A stretch of 64,000 nt of DNA, taken from positions 3,410,001 through 3,474,000 of the forward strand of contig NC_087381.1 of the NCBI RefSeq assembly GCF_963675165.1. The letters are read 5' to 3'. Shown here one piece after another: positions 52,701 through 61,600 of this stretch. The notes under the pieces are model-generated. The model worked only from the letters and a program-made list of their open reading frames with translations, made no database searches and was not told the DNA's origin. Origin of the DNA: Halichondria panicea (lineage: Eukaryota > Porifera > Demospongiae > Suberitida > Halichondriidae). Numbering within the stretch: the stretch's first letter is position 1; each line of letters begins with the position of its first letter. A program made the translations under genes and the position numbers.

Positions 52701-54914
52701 GGAGCAATGGTGTCGATAGCAAATGTGATAAATCCATTAGTTGGTGCATTGAGCTGCTCACAGGTGATTGCTATGAGAAAAAAAAACATCAATGTGAGTA
52801 GCATCCTATCTTTTTCAGATGGATTAATTACACTGGTGAATTTGAAAGCTTGTATAAATCTAGAGTGTCTTTGATTACTATTTAGGTGCATGCAATTTGC
52901 AAAACGATGAGAAAAGTTATAAACTAGGGTTGACAGAAATTCAATCACCTGGGCAAGAGGGAGGTGACCCGTTCCAATCCTCAATGAGCGGATTCCCACC
53001 ACATACTTGAGCAAAGAAGAGGCCTTGCAAGTAAAACCCATTATTGCATGTGTAAGTGGCAATGGTACCAAATGCAAATGGATCGGTATTGTCGGGACTG
53101 TAAGTGACCACTCCATTGCTGATTGAGCTCAAGGATGAGCACATGATAGCTGTTATGTGAGAGTGAATGTTGACAGACATAATTCACACAACGGGAAATT
53201 GCAATTATAAATTTAATTTGGCATAATAATAGAGCATAAGTATTACTAGAATGTTTTGGAGCATCAAACATTTGAAATTTGTGATGGTTGAACAATTCGC
53301 AACAATAAAATCCGCAAAACCTAAATTATTACTAGTAAATACACACGATTCTTGCCAGAACGCAATAGTTAGGGTCAACATTTCTACTTATTTGGCTCAT
53401 TTGCAAAGGTTTTCACCTGCAAAATATTCTAGTAATACGGTAACTGGTTTCTCATTTTGAGCCCTATACACAAAGAGCTGATTCTGTGTGAATATAATTA
53501 TAAATACCTCTGCATATAGTCCCCATCACATTAGTATCCCAGGATGCATCCTGGCCATTTTCTGTGGCAGTACATCTGGCTGAATTTGACGGTCCATCAA
53601 TTATATAGCCAGTATTACAAACTAGTGTTGCTACTGTGCCCACGGTGAAGGAAGAAGTGGAGCTGTAACCCCATAACCCGTCTGACGGGTTGACCAACAA
53701 GTCACATGTGAGAGCTGTATGGGGAGTGAAGTCAATTCGATTATGCAGTGACTATATAGTTTACACTAGCCAACTACAATCATGTAAGTCAGGAGTGCAT
53801 AGAAATTGAATAGAAAAAAGCTTTTGAGGCAGCCAATGTACGTATTGTAAATCTCAAGTCAATTTTAGTCCTAATGAATATTATTGTACCTTCACAAGTT
53901 GGAGCAGAACCACTCCAGAACCCTGGCCCGATATTTGACTTCTCACATAATCTGACGGTGGTGCCACCTAATAATCGGTGAGTACCAAAGTTACATATGT
54001 ACGTTGCCGTGGAATTGAAGTCATGAGGGGTGTTGGAGTCAGAATAGTCAATCAATCCGTTTAACAGGACAGGAAGATCATCACAGGTTACTCCTACAGA
54101 AGAAATCGAGCCACATGACAAGAGAGATCTTTAAATGCAAGTGAAAAGAAAACTCTGTATTACCGGCACAATACTAGCTTTGTACCTAAAATGTACGTAA
54201 CTTACTCAGACAAGTTGATAAACTACCATCCCAGTTTCCATTCACAGACGACCCATGTCCTCCGCAGTGACGAATGAATTGACCCACTAAGTAGTAGCCA
54301 CGCATACAGATATGGATCACTGCAGTGCCAAAGTCATGAGGAGGGGTAAAATCAGGGACGTAGACAAAGAGTGTGTTGTCCGTGGGCACTAGGGCCTGGC
54401 AGATGATAACTAGAAGAGAAAGATACAAGTGTACAGTTAATAATATAAAAGCCACTACAGGCCCCTTGAATGTCTAAGATCTAGACCTATACCATCGTTT
54501 GATTACCATTGCATTCTGGAGCAGTACCACTCCATGTGGTCCCATCACACACTCTTATTTGATCTCCACCATCTATACCATTCCCAGCTGTGCAGATGTA
54601 GGTGGCCACAGCTCCCAGCTGGTTGGTGCCCCCAGGGTAGAAGATACTTCCATCAGAAGGTCTAGAAAGAGTTGGGCACTGACCTGGAGGGAGTGTCAAG
54701 AAATTTGTCATTATAATTTTGCATCTCTCAACAAAGGGGGGTGGGGCTGCTCTTGTTCTAGCAGTGCAGCATTTGTTTGTCTTCCCAGCCAAAGGTGAGG
54801 TCTCAGATTTTGAGCAGTTAATAGAGACCAGATCTTACCATTGACAAAATTGGTTGTCACTGTGCAACTTGTCCATAACAGCATTAGGAGCAGCTTGCAT
54901 ATTGTTGATTTCAT
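13248..54914 (-). CDS. Giant cell-surface receptor: signal peptide, 100 CCP/Sushi, TM, Tyr-motif tail
   Basis: I can follow 103 exons on the minus strand: signal-peptide exon 54914-54839, 100 Sushi/CCP exons (listed in the ten block entries), transmembrane exon 13756-13654 and tail exon 13593-13248. All CCP exons are phase 1-1 and multiples of three in length, so the frame stays open for 20,991 nt (about 6,996 aa, roughly 770 kDa before glycosylation). Each CCP has the expected four Cys, a Trp before Cys4 and the N-G-x-I start. CCPs are beta-sandwich modules of complement regulators, selectins and adhesion proteins. There is one leader exon and one TM exon on this strand and no internal stop, which favours a single gene. 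Alternative splicing or a split into several genes cannot be excluded without RNA. The first 25 residues (MKSTICKLLLMLLWT...) are nearly the same as the leader of the divergent gene at 55632. Confidence 0.75.
14041..14095. repeat. Short inverted repeat with TGACGT cores
   Basis: TAAAAACGTCACGATTAAC is mirrored by GTTAATTGTGACGTTTTTTTA around an AT-rich loop. It lies in the intron before the TM exon. It is probably a small hairpin element; each arm contains a CRE-like TGACGT core, whose relevance is unknown. Confidence 0.6.
14159..19330 (-). CDS. CCP exons 92-100 (membrane-proximal)
   Basis: Exons: CCP92 19127-19330, 93 18330-18539, 94 17819-18025, 95 16944-17147, 96 16320-16526, 97 16020-16223, 98 15602-15805, 99 15188-15385, 100 14159-14374. 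In this part the three-class order is broken (B-A-B-A-C-B-B-A). CCP100 is the most divergent: its Cys2-Cys3 loop is long and its last codon is completed by the TM exon. Introns here are longer than average and carry hairpins and MITEs (14621, 16698, 17282, 18580). Confidence 0.88.
14621..14659. repeat. 17-bp-arm hairpin, dispersed repeat
   Basis: CAGTAATTGCACGTCGT and its exact inverse surround a 5-nt loop. A nearby CCGCGGCCGTTA also occurs inverted at 9752-9845 beside GTAATTGCACGCTGTCAATG, so both belong to one dispersed repeat family. Located in the intron between CCP99 and CCP100. Confidence 0.65.
16698..16905. mobile_element. Palindromic MITE copy (ACCGTATAGCGGG family)
   Basis: Starts TACCGTATAGCGGGTAATTT and ends with the degenerate inverse ...AAATTACCAGCTAT, with TATTCGTG/CACGAATA inside. 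It lies in the intron between CCP95 and CCP96. More decayed than the copy at 5418. Confidence 0.65.
17282..17757. mobile_element. 476-bp MITE with 9-bp target duplication
   Basis: Terminal inverted repeats of about 48 bp begin TAGTCTCATGGATCA and share GTCTGAGCACTCTTG further in. Identical 9-mers CATACATGC flank both ends (17273-17281 and 17758-17766). A 9-bp duplication with long inverted repeats again suggests a Mutator-like origin, though CATG-rich flanks weaken the duplication call. No coding capacity. Located between CCP94 and CCP95. Confidence 0.75.
18580..18984. mobile_element. MITE with ATACCGTATATGCTYGATCAG termini
   Basis: The left end is ATACCGTATATGCTTGATCA and the right end is the inverse, ...GATCGAGCATATACGGTAT. 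The interior repeats GAGCGGCTACTAAATG and GAGGCTACTATTTGAG words in both arms. Located in the intron between CCP92 and CCP93. Confidence 0.7.
19448..23019 (-). CDS. CCP exons 82-91
   Basis: Exons: CCP82 22816-23019, 83 22478-22684, 84 21939-22142, 85 21657-21860, 86 21329-21535, 87 20891-21094, 88 20444-20644, 89 20130-20333, 90 19725-19928, 91 19448-19651. Domains 82-87 are two clean A-C-B triplets; 88-91 run A-C-A-C with no B class. CCP85 has the consensus class A ending (GPGEWSGTAPICEG). CCP83 uses a GTCAGT donor. Confidence 0.9.
23188..26981 (-). CDS. CCP exons 72-81
   Basis: Exons: CCP72 26778-26981, 73 26431-26643, 74 25803-26006, 75 25543-25749, 76 25129-25332, 77 24806-25009, 78 24318-24524, 79 23889-24092, 80 23581-23787, 81 23188-23391. 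CCP78, 79 and 80 are three consecutive class C domains. CCP73 has a three-residue insertion (LLGNANYDTRWC) before Cys3. The 424-bp intron between CCP73 and CCP74 holds a palindromic MITE and a second dispersed repeat (about 26300-26365) that also occurs near 39120-39190. Confidence 0.9.
26065..26220. mobile_element. Decayed palindromic MITE copy
   Basis: Ends in ...AAAATTACCCGCTATA and shares GCAATAGATTCAACGTCA and AGCTGTACGAATATTTAAA with the copy at 51905-52073, so both descend from one subfamily of the ACCGTATAGCGGG element. The left terminus is degraded. Confidence 0.55.
27171..30704 (-). CDS. CCP exons 62-71
   Basis: Exons: CCP62 30498-30704, 63 30243-30449, 64 29655-29858, 65 29364-29567, 66 29008-29214, 67 28608-28802, 68 28219-28422, 69 27940-28143, 70 27550-27747, 71 27171-27380. 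The order A-C-B is perfect through the block. CCP68 is a consensus class A domain (GGDRMRTCVGSSSGPGEWSG). CCP62 has an extra residue in the Cys2-Cys3 loop (FRLSTVGSNVR), like CCP21 and the + strand domain at 59467. CCP67 and CCP70 are shorter class B domains. Confidence 0.9.
29961..30232. mobile_element. Small MITE with TTTACACGA termini
   Basis: GCGCCGTTTACACGAGGACTAATCC at the left is mirrored by GGATTAAAGGCTTCGTGTAAATGGAGC at the right, about 20 of 27 positions matching. No clean target duplication and no coding capacity. Located in the intron between CCP63 and CCP64; its right end lies 10 bp from the CCP63 donor. Confidence 0.55.
30857..34102 (-). CDS. CCP exons 52-61
   Basis: Exons: CCP52 33899-34102, 53 33560-33769, 54 33284-33487, 55 32951-33154, 56 32587-32784, 57 32260-32466, 58 31931-32134, 59 31541-31741, 60 31263-31466, 61 30857-31060. 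The triplet order holds except that the class C domain is missing between CCP54 (A) and CCP55 (B). CCP56 is a shortened class A domain with the loop GVAPMGFMRTCGTIGEW. CCP57, 60 and 66 are close class C copies sharing SDLPAPDNGRI. Confidence 0.9.
34153..37414 (-). CDS. CCP exons 44-51
   Basis: Exons: CCP44 37208-37414, 45 36894-37103, 46 36569-36757, 47 36181-36378, 48 35870-36073, 49 35493-35708, 50 35240-35446, 51 34153-34356. CCP48-51 are a four-exon duplicate of CCP24-27. CCP49 has the insertion FGYGLTGSSTR also seen in CCP25, and CCP50 shares FQYPALA and DGATSVGVWDRNEPSCLG with CCP26. CCP46 is the shortest internal domain (63 aa). The intron between CCP50 and CCP51 (883 bp) carries a hairpin and a transposon remnant. 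Confidence 0.9.
34443..34575. repeat. Hairpin with 41-bp arms
   Basis: TTAGACACTGTTTAGGAAGT... (34443-34483) is mirrored at 34535-34575 with one mismatch. The 51-bp interior contains partly complementary GGGCGTTCTG/GGTTCTACTAGCCC segments. It lies in the CCP50-CCP51 intron directly before a Crypton-like remnant and is probably part of the same insertion. Confidence 0.85.
34623..35001 (+). pseudogene. Crypton-like (DUF3504/QRICH1-type) N-terminal remnant
   Basis: An open frame starts MNAQTMDSEPSPVPNAF and includes a short tandem repeat of the SNQPHLxIC type. After a possible acceptor (CTCCACAG at about 34885), a second frame reads ASENLLTAPVAKKARKF and FAPPKSSKEVEQARKETIPK. The last segment resembles the N-terminal start of Crypton-derived tyrosine-recombinase-like proteins abundant in marine invertebrates (family recall, not searched). 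The catalytic part is absent and the frame degenerates into AT-rich DNA. The orientation is opposite to the host gene. Imperfect 24-bp tandem repeats (GATTTTCTATTGAAGTACAT) follow at about 35086-35131. Confidence 0.35.
37570..40775 (-). CDS. CCP exons 36-43
   Basis: Exons: CCP36 40572-40775, 37 40180-40386, 38 39812-40015, 39 39452-39661, 40 38527-38730, 41 38193-38402, 42 37874-38077, 43 37570-37776. The A-C-B order is perfect. CCP36 is a divergent class A domain (LNGGEWVGGRYTCER). CCP39 has a two-residue insertion in the last loop (VFSRTSSIGGDW). CCP42 is a consensus class A domain. Confidence 0.9.
38731..39451. other. Long intron between CCP39 and CCP40
   Basis: No exon or RNA gene was seen in these 721 bp. 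About 39120-39190 is a dispersed repeat shared with 26300-26365 (ACGTCA, then GTAGTAGCCA and ACACCAAATTAAAAAA). The rest is unremarkable AT-rich DNA. Confidence 0.5.
40958..44876 (-). CDS. CCP exons 24-35
   Basis: Exons: CCP24 44673-44876, 25 44349-44564, 26 43963-44169, 27 43695-43898, 28 43445-43645, 29 43102-43296, 30 42793-42993, 31 42298-42501, 32 41959-42168, 33 41572-41778, 34 41301-41519, 35 40958-41164. Four perfect A-C-B triplets. CCP34 is long (73 aa) with a Pro-rich FPPFELGT and LTPSGVDPIRLC loop, closely like CCP22 twelve domains earlier. CCP24-27 are the duplicate of CCP48-51. Confidence 0.92.
45056..47944 (-). CDS. CCP exons 17-23
   Basis: Exons: CCP17 47741-47944, 18 46967-47164, 19 46406-46612, 20 46137-46340, 21 45787-45993, 22 45404-45625, 23 45056-45277. 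The uninterrupted A-C-B series begins at CCP18. CCP22 and CCP23 are the longest domains (74 aa). CCP19-21 are near-copies of the + strand domains at 58619, 59161 and 59467. CCP20 and CCP21 each differ from theirs by about three residues. The CCP17-18 intron holds the tRNA-Asp gene. Confidence 0.92.
47561..47632 (-). tRNA. tRNA-Asp (anticodon GTC)
   Basis: The 72-nt minus-strand sequence folds as a canonical cloverleaf. The acceptor is TCCTCGA/TCGGGGA (one G-T pair) with discriminator G. The anticodon arm is TCCGC-CTGTCAT-GCGGA with anticodon GTC at 47597-47599. The T arm is CCCGG-GTTCGAT-style with B-box GGTTCGATTCC, and the A-box is TATAGTGGTGAG. No intron and no encoded CCA, as expected for a eukaryotic nuclear gene. 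It lies in the CCP17-CCP18 intron on the same strand as the host gene. A short T-run terminator was not obvious directly downstream. Confidence 0.96.
48087..54683 (-). CDS. CCP exons 1-16 (N-terminal)
   Basis: Exons: CCP1 54507-54683, 2 54206-54409, 3 53890-54093, 4 53508-53714, 5 52949-53149, 6 52567-52770, 7 52088-52285, 8 51513-51716, 9 51101-51310, 10 50347-50550, 11 50026-50217, 12 49610-49813, 13 49336-49530, 14 49031-49234, 15 48650-48847, 16 48087-48287. CCP1 is short (59 aa, GQCPTLSRPSDG) and matches the first domain of the divergent gene. Domains 8-14 also have counterparts there. The three-class order is only partly kept here. CCP4 is unusual, with VTCDL-like start ALTCDLLVNPSDG and a 14-residue Cys3-Trp spacing (TATENGQDASW). 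CCP9 and CCP13 use donors after ECA and CI. Confidence 0.9.
50551..51035. repeat. Intronic tandem duplication, about 235 bp x 2
   Basis: Two copies (50551-50782 and 50783-51030) share CTGGAGGAAGTA, GTCAAACTAACACATCTGTC and TGGTCTCCAATGTAGACCAC in order. The copies differ by several indels. The unit includes the first bases after the CCP10 acceptor, so an acceptor-like CTGGAGG is repeated. It explains the long intron between CCP9 and CCP10. Confidence 0.8.
51905..52073. mobile_element. Decayed palindromic MITE copy
   Basis: The left end AAACTGTATAGCGAGTTATT and right end AAATTACCTGCTCTACGGTA are degenerate versions of the ACCGTATAGCGGG terminus. The interior matches the copy at 26065-26220. 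Located in the intron between CCP7 and CCP8. Confidence 0.6.
54839..54914 (-). CDS. Signal-peptide exon of the giant CCP gene
   Basis: ATG at 54914 opens MKSTICKLLLMLLWTSCTVT and continues to a phase-1 donor (AATG/GTAAGA). The hydrophobic core LLLMLLW and small residues after it fit a cleavable signal peptide. The sequence around the start (TAGCCATGAAATC) is identical to that of the divergent gene at 55632, which supports the choice of start. Confidence 0.85.
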
Positions 54915-55631
54915 GGCTAGAACTACTTGGCAGCCTGCACATCAACTAACTAGATCATCAGCATCTAGCTAATTTTTTCTGCTATAGCTGCACAAGTTTT
55001 CTGTCTTTTCAATAGGTCTAGCCTCTATACGTCAGTATGGCTAGATATTTAGCTCAGTGGGTGTGGTTGATGTCTGATCATGTTTGTAGGAATAACAATC
55101 TAGATCTACAATCCCCAGGTTGGGAAGTGAATTCACAATGTGCAATAGATATTCACAATGCTACGTGACAAATAGAATTTCAAATGAATAAAATGTCTAG
55201 ATCTATATGAAAAATCCCACCTTGCACCATTCATATCAGTGCATGGTAACATGAGGGTGTAGATAGGTTTTTTTTGCGATTCTATTTTGCGAAACGATCA
55301 ACACTCACAAAATTCACTTAAGCTGATGCTAGCAAAACATTCTAGAGGAGAGATAGATCTACTGACTTTTCACTATTCATCTAGAGCAATTCCACATGGT
55401 GAAAAGGTCATTCCAGTAGATCTAGATTCCCATGCATGCAGTGAATATGCATGCAGTGAATATTAATAGAAACACCCATCCATCCAACAGGCATTTTAGA
55501 TCTAGTGACTAAACTAGAAACATTGAGAATTACAATTGGCTTCCACCACACACACCCACAATTAGATTGATTGTGAAAAGAGACACCTAGATCTAGCTAG
55601 TCTAGCCGTCAAGTTGCTTAGCACTATAGCC
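54915..55631. promoter_or_regulatory. Divergent promoter region between the two CCP genes
   Basis: These 717 bp separate two start codons pointing away from each other, so both promoters must lie here or in unseen upstream exons. The bases next to both starts are similar (both end TAGCC before ATG), so the region began as an inverted duplication. The centre has AGATCTAGAT-type words and a direct repeat ATGCATGCAGTGAATAT at 55432-55465. No clear TATA box was identified. Confidence 0.6.
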
Positions 55632-58600
55632 ATGAAATCACCAACATTTAAACTGCTCCTAATAGTGTTATGGACTTGCACAGTGAACACCAATCACGTC
55701 AATGGTAAGCTCTATTTTAATAATCTAGACTGACTCACTACTTTCATAGATCTCTAGATTGAATAGACTCTATATTATGATAAATTATTCAATCTAGATG
55801 TGGAGACTAGCTAGCTCTAGTCTATATAGATTGTATAGGCTGAACGTCCAATTTCGAAACTAGACATTTAATAGCTGCATGTTTGATTGAGCTCTAATTA
55901 ACTATTTTATATTGAAATCTTGATCAATTTAGGTCAGTGCCCAATACTTTCCGATCCTGCCAATGGCCGTGTTATACAGCAGAGAGACTTGGCTACTTAC
56001 ATCTGCAATATTGGGTTTACCCCAGATGGTGATGTGGAGAGGAGGTGTGAGGGGACTAGGTGGAGTGGGACTGCTCCAGAATGCAATTGTAAGCTAAAGC
56101 AATAATTAAAACTAGATCTATAGATCTAGCTGCTAAACATGAAAGCAATGCTCAGTAAAAATAACATTACTAGAAAACTAGTGAGCAATTATAGCCTTAT
56201 GGTCGGTTTGATTGTAGTTTGACTATACCGTATATACACCAGCTTCTTATGATCATTATATTCACCACACGTGCAGCAGTGATTCTGAATCAATGTGAAA
56301 GTCTGGACCCACCCACAAATGGACGTCTCTCTTTTATTCCCGACACCTTCCCAACCTATAACGCTGGGACAGTGGTCACATACATGTGCAATGAAGGATG
56401 GTACGTAAGTGGACCACGGACCAGGGAGTGTCAGTCCAATGGTTTATGGGATGGATCTCCCACCAATTGTCTTCGTGAGTTATGTTAAAACGTACAACCT
56501 TCGCTGTTCATTTAACTTATGTATATTTCAGAGTATTATAGAAAAGGTAATAATATTAGTTGTTTTTTGTAATGTTGTGTTACAAAATAATAATTAAGAG
56601 ATGCAATTGTTGACAATCAACGATGCAATCTTCAGAGGCATAGCCTGTAAGTAAGAAAAGTTGGAAAAATACAGACACAAACTGTGCAGTATAGGTTTGG
56701 ATTTCATGAAAGAAGAAATTGATTTTGCCAAAAGCGAAAAAGATCCACGTAGAGTTGAGTGCGCATGCGTAAACTAAAAAGGGGATGGATCTGCAAAAAT
56801 GTTGAAGGTAACAATGGCTGTTCTTCTGGAAAGCTAACAAAAATGGGAGGTTGAGTAGTAACCTTGTGCGCATTGTGAAGAGCCATATAACACTAGCCAT
56901 AACTCGAGAAAGAAGCTTTATATCAAATCCACGAGAATATGAAGCTAGAAGAAGCCTATAGAACCTGTTAGTTGTCGTCGCATTGCAACCGTTGAGCATG
57001 TACACTGAAATAGACATGCACACATGACCAATGCTCCACTAGGTATTAGTCTGCATTGTTATTGGAAGTGTGCAGTTGGATGGATTACTCAGTGCTAAAA
57101 TTAATGAAATGCTGACAATTTGGTAGAAGGGTGCAGTGGATAATCTTTCCTCAATGCAGCTCTCCAGTGTTCCGGTCTGTCTGTTCCTGCCAATGGTCTC
57201 ATCACGTATACTACTGAAACCATAGCTCCATTCTCATATGGAACATCTGCCTCGTACAGCTGTGACCCTGGGTTTGCTCTAGTAGGTAACATGGTGAGGA
57301 CTTGTGAGGGAGATGACAGCCTCTCAGCTGGAATATGGAGTGGCATTGCCGTCACCTGTGTGGGTAAGAATGGTAGTCAAGTACTATTAAATTTAGTTAT
57401 GCAACAACAAGTTTGAGCACAGAAGCACTCAATTTTATGGGTGTCTCTATTCACAGAAGACTGAATTACTGAAATGGACTACTGGAATGACTCAAATGTG
57501 GTTAAAATTGCATTGCTCTATGATTGAATGGAAATTCAGTACCGTATTACTAACATGTTTTGCGAGCATGAAACGGTTTGAATATTGATTGTTTCGCATT
57601 CAGAATCTAGTAATACGAAATATCAAAGAGCAATTTTTGATGGTGAAAGGTCATTCCAGTAATCCACTCCAGCACCGTATAGCGGGTTATTTTTTGTTGT
57701 CATTTGCATTGACAAGCTGACCTCAACGGCCAATTGCAAATAAGTCACTAAGTTGAGTAAAATAAAAATGGTGGTTGCAAGGTCACAAAAGTATACAAAC
57801 ATAAACAGTGGTTAAGTAACTTCATCATGTACATGCTCAAAATATCTTATGCAGCAATCACCTGTTCTGCCCTAAGCTTGATAGCAGATGGCAGAATATC
57901 ATACAACCAGAGAGGGGCCCCATTTCCGTTTGGCACCAGTGCGACCTACTTCTGTAATGTGGGATTCACTCTTAAGGGAGATTCTAATAGAGAGTGTGGG
58001 AGGTCGGGAGTTTGGAGTGGATCTGATCCTATGTGCATAGGTATACATAGTAACCAGGGAATTTGACAAATAGTCATAAATTATCATGATTATAATTGAC
58101 TAAAGTACATTTAATATCTCATTGCCACGATAAGCAGTTACAAAATTAATTGTGCTGCACTAATGTTCAATAATTATGTATGTCCTGCAGCTTCAACCTG
58201 CTCCAGTTTGGCTTCTCTTCTCAATGGTGACATCGCTTATGCCCCTGACACCACTGCCCCATTTGACCCTGAAACTACTGCCACCTACCGGTGCAATAAT
58301 GGGTTTGGCCTTAGTGGTGGAGATAGAGTCAGGACGTGCTCTAGTGCTCCTCTGGGGGTTGGAGTCTGGTCTGGAATAGCCCTGACTTGTGATGGTGAGA
58401 AGACTATGTTACATTTTTAATAGTTTTTGATCCATGTCAGAGGTGCTGAGTGCACGACACTACAACAAGCTGGAAGTTTGTGTGATTGCGCATGTTAGTT
58501 GTACATATTGTATGAGTTCCCTGAGTATAAACCTGTAGTGTCTTTAACCATGCAGCGTATACACTGTTTGTGCAAATACATACACGTAGTGTTCATACAA

Positions 58601-61600
58601 TTACATACATTACAACAGCACTGACATGTTCTCGTCTCTCTACTCTGGAAAATGGCAGAATTTTGTTCACTCCTGATATCTTTCCTTATACCAACTACAA
58701 CACTGTGGCCACTTACACTTGTAACCCTGGGTTTGGGCTCACTGGAGGAGACCCGACCAGGACTTGTGGGGGAGATGACTCCAGCATCAGTGGGATGTGG
58801 AGTGGAATTGCCCCTGTCTGCAATTGTGAGTTTAGTTGCTTAAACAGTCTGAGTATAACTTGCACAGAGGCACATTAATGATAATAGCATAGAATAATAA
58901 CTAACCCGAGGTGCGTGCGCGGCCACGAATTATAGTAGTCGTCTGGTCTGTCTATCGTCAGTTTGTGTATTATGAGTCTGCTCACTGGATAGCCTCCACA
59001 CACAACAAGTTAATAGTGACATGCAGATTTGTGTCGAACAAAGCGAGCAAAACCAAACCGTGCAAGAGAGTAAATTTTTAGCCACTGATTATTCTAACTG
59101 TTCCAACCCTGACATCAGGTGTTCATATTGGTGTTAATTTGGATGTTCTTTTCTCATCAGCCATCACTTGCATAGCTCTAAACTCAATCGATAATGGAAT
59201 GATCAGCTACAGTCCAGACATTACTGCTCCGTTTGACTTGGGAACAGCTGCTGTATACACATGCAACACTAGGTTCTTTCTTGAGGGTAACATGATGAGA
59301 TCGTGTGGTGGGAGTGAGGCCAGTATTGTTGGAGCCTGGGATGGAACTGATCCGCGCTGTTCAGGTATCGAACTGAAGACAATCTTATCATTTTTTGCAG
59401 TCCAGTTGAAGTATAATATTGCCATTCTCTATAAATTCCACTGTGTCAATTGATATTTTCATGCAGCCATCACTTGTTCGAGATTGACTGATCCCTCTAA
59501 TGGAGTCATCACCTACACCACTGACACTACTGCTCCGTTTAACTACCAAACTACTGCCACCTATAGCTGTGACAATGGTTTTAGACTGTCTGCTGTTGGA
59601 AACACTATTAGAAATTGTGTTGGGTCAACTGCTGGTCCTGGAGAATGGAGTGGAGCTGCTCCTTTTTGTGAAGGTATTCTCACACTAATTAAATTACTGT
59701 ACAGTCATTTATATAGACTCAGAAAATAATTTGAAGAGTGACTATTCTAATTCTAAGTTAAAATTAAAGAGCCCAAATCATTTGGCCAGCCAATGCAGCC
59801 TTGAAGTGTTCATGCAGTCCTTTACTTATATATACATGGCTCAGAGGTTTTTGGTCCATTATTGTTATTATTGTTCAGTGTAAAGGTAACCGCTGTTGAA
59901 ATACGATTGGTCTCTACCCACAATTTATTGTAAGGGTGTCCATTGATTTTGATACATTTTGGCCTTTTCGTTCACGCTTCTACATGCAACGTATTAGTAA
60001 ACTACAAGATCCTTGCGGTTATATACATACAGCTGTGATATGTGATCCCCTGTCCAACCCGACCAATGGACTCATCACATACTCTCCTGACACCACACCC
60101 CCGTATGAGTTTGAGACCATGGCAAGCTACCACTGTAACGAAGGATTTGGGCTGACAGTTGGAGACACAACAAGGATTTGTGTCAACTCAGTAACTGTCA
60201 GTGAACAGTGGAGTGGGATAGAACCTGAATGTTCTGGTAAGGTTTTTCAGTCCTGAGTCTCATTAGTCTCGCAAGCATGACGTATTTTGGGGAGGGAACG
60301 TTTGTATTGATTCTGTTGCACTGAGAAATTTAGTCACGTGCAAGATACTTGTTAATTTACCAAAGTCACGTAGACACCTGTGTGGGTATATAAGAACATG
60401 AGTTGAGTATTATTATAATGCAATGGTGTTAGCAATTTTTGCTGCAACAATTTGAGTGCTCAGTTTTTTTGTTAAACGTATTACCAATGCATGCAGTGGA
60501 CATTTAAATGTACTTTCACTTTCTACAGCAATCACCTGTTCTACACTAAGCTTTATAGTTAATGGTGTTATATCGTACAACCAAAGAGGGACGCCATACC
60601 CCTTTGGTACCAGTGCAGTCTACTCGTGCACTGAGGGGTTTTACCTTCAAGGAGACTCTAGTAGAGAGTGTGGGGGTTCCAGTGTGTCAGGAATATGGAG
60701 TGGATCTGCTCCTGTGTGCATAGGTATGCTTTCCTTGTTGTATTAGTATATGTCACTGTTACAAAGAGTCTTAAACTCTAACCTGTGGGAAATATCTCCA
60801 TGCGATGCAATTGTGATTATTTTGCATGCAAAATATGCTGTTACACGATTCATTTTACCACACTGATAATTCCCTTCTAACATGATTGTTTTCTAGCTTC
60901 AACCTGCTCCAGTTTGACTTCTCTTCTCAATGGTGACATCGTTTATGCCCCCGACACCACTGCCCCATTTGACCCTGAGACTACTGCCACCTATCGCTGC
61001 AACAATGGGTTTGGCCTTAGTGGTAGAGATAGAGTCAGGACGTGCTCTAGTGCTCCTCTGGGGGGTGGAGTCTGGTCTGGAATGGCCCTGACTTGTGATG
61101 GTGAGAAGACTATGTTATGTTTTTTGATCCATGTGTCGGAGGTGCTGAGTGCACGACACTACATGGTTTGTATGATTGCGCATGTTAGTTGTACATAATT
61201 ATGTTGTGTGAGTTTCCAGAGTATAAACTGTTGGCGCAGCCAGTCAGTTTATATTCAAGGTAATAGCGATTAGCAACAGAATTTAGAACAACAGCTCAGC
61301 TTTAACAAAAAGGAATAAAATGGAGATACTAACAGTACATGGCACAAATCATAAATATATACCTATATACGCCTACACACAATCTAGAATGTTCTAGATC
61401 CTTACAGTTCAGGTCATTCGAGCTACGAGTGCTCTTTTCCCACATAAACCTGTATATAGTGTCTTTACCAGCCTATACACTGTTCGTGCAAATACATACG
61501 CATAGTGTTCATACAATAATATTGTACATACATTACAATAGCACTGACATGTTCTCGTCTCTCTACTCCGGAAAATGGCAGAATTTTGTTCACTCCTGAC

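Noticed and set aside
14159-54683. Regularly spaced repeated units that could be mistaken for a CRISPR or satellite array
   Set aside because: The units are protein-coding CCP exons with four conserved Cys and splice borders, and the spacers are introns of varying length.
13248-54914. Splitting the minus-strand array into several separate CCP genes
   Set aside because: No second leader or TM exon was found and all exon phases agree. It is still possible biologically and needs transcript data.
56580-57023. 147-codon minus-strand open frame
   Set aside because: Hydrophobic, low-complexity, no domain, sits in an intron of the + strand gene and reads like a dispersed repeat.
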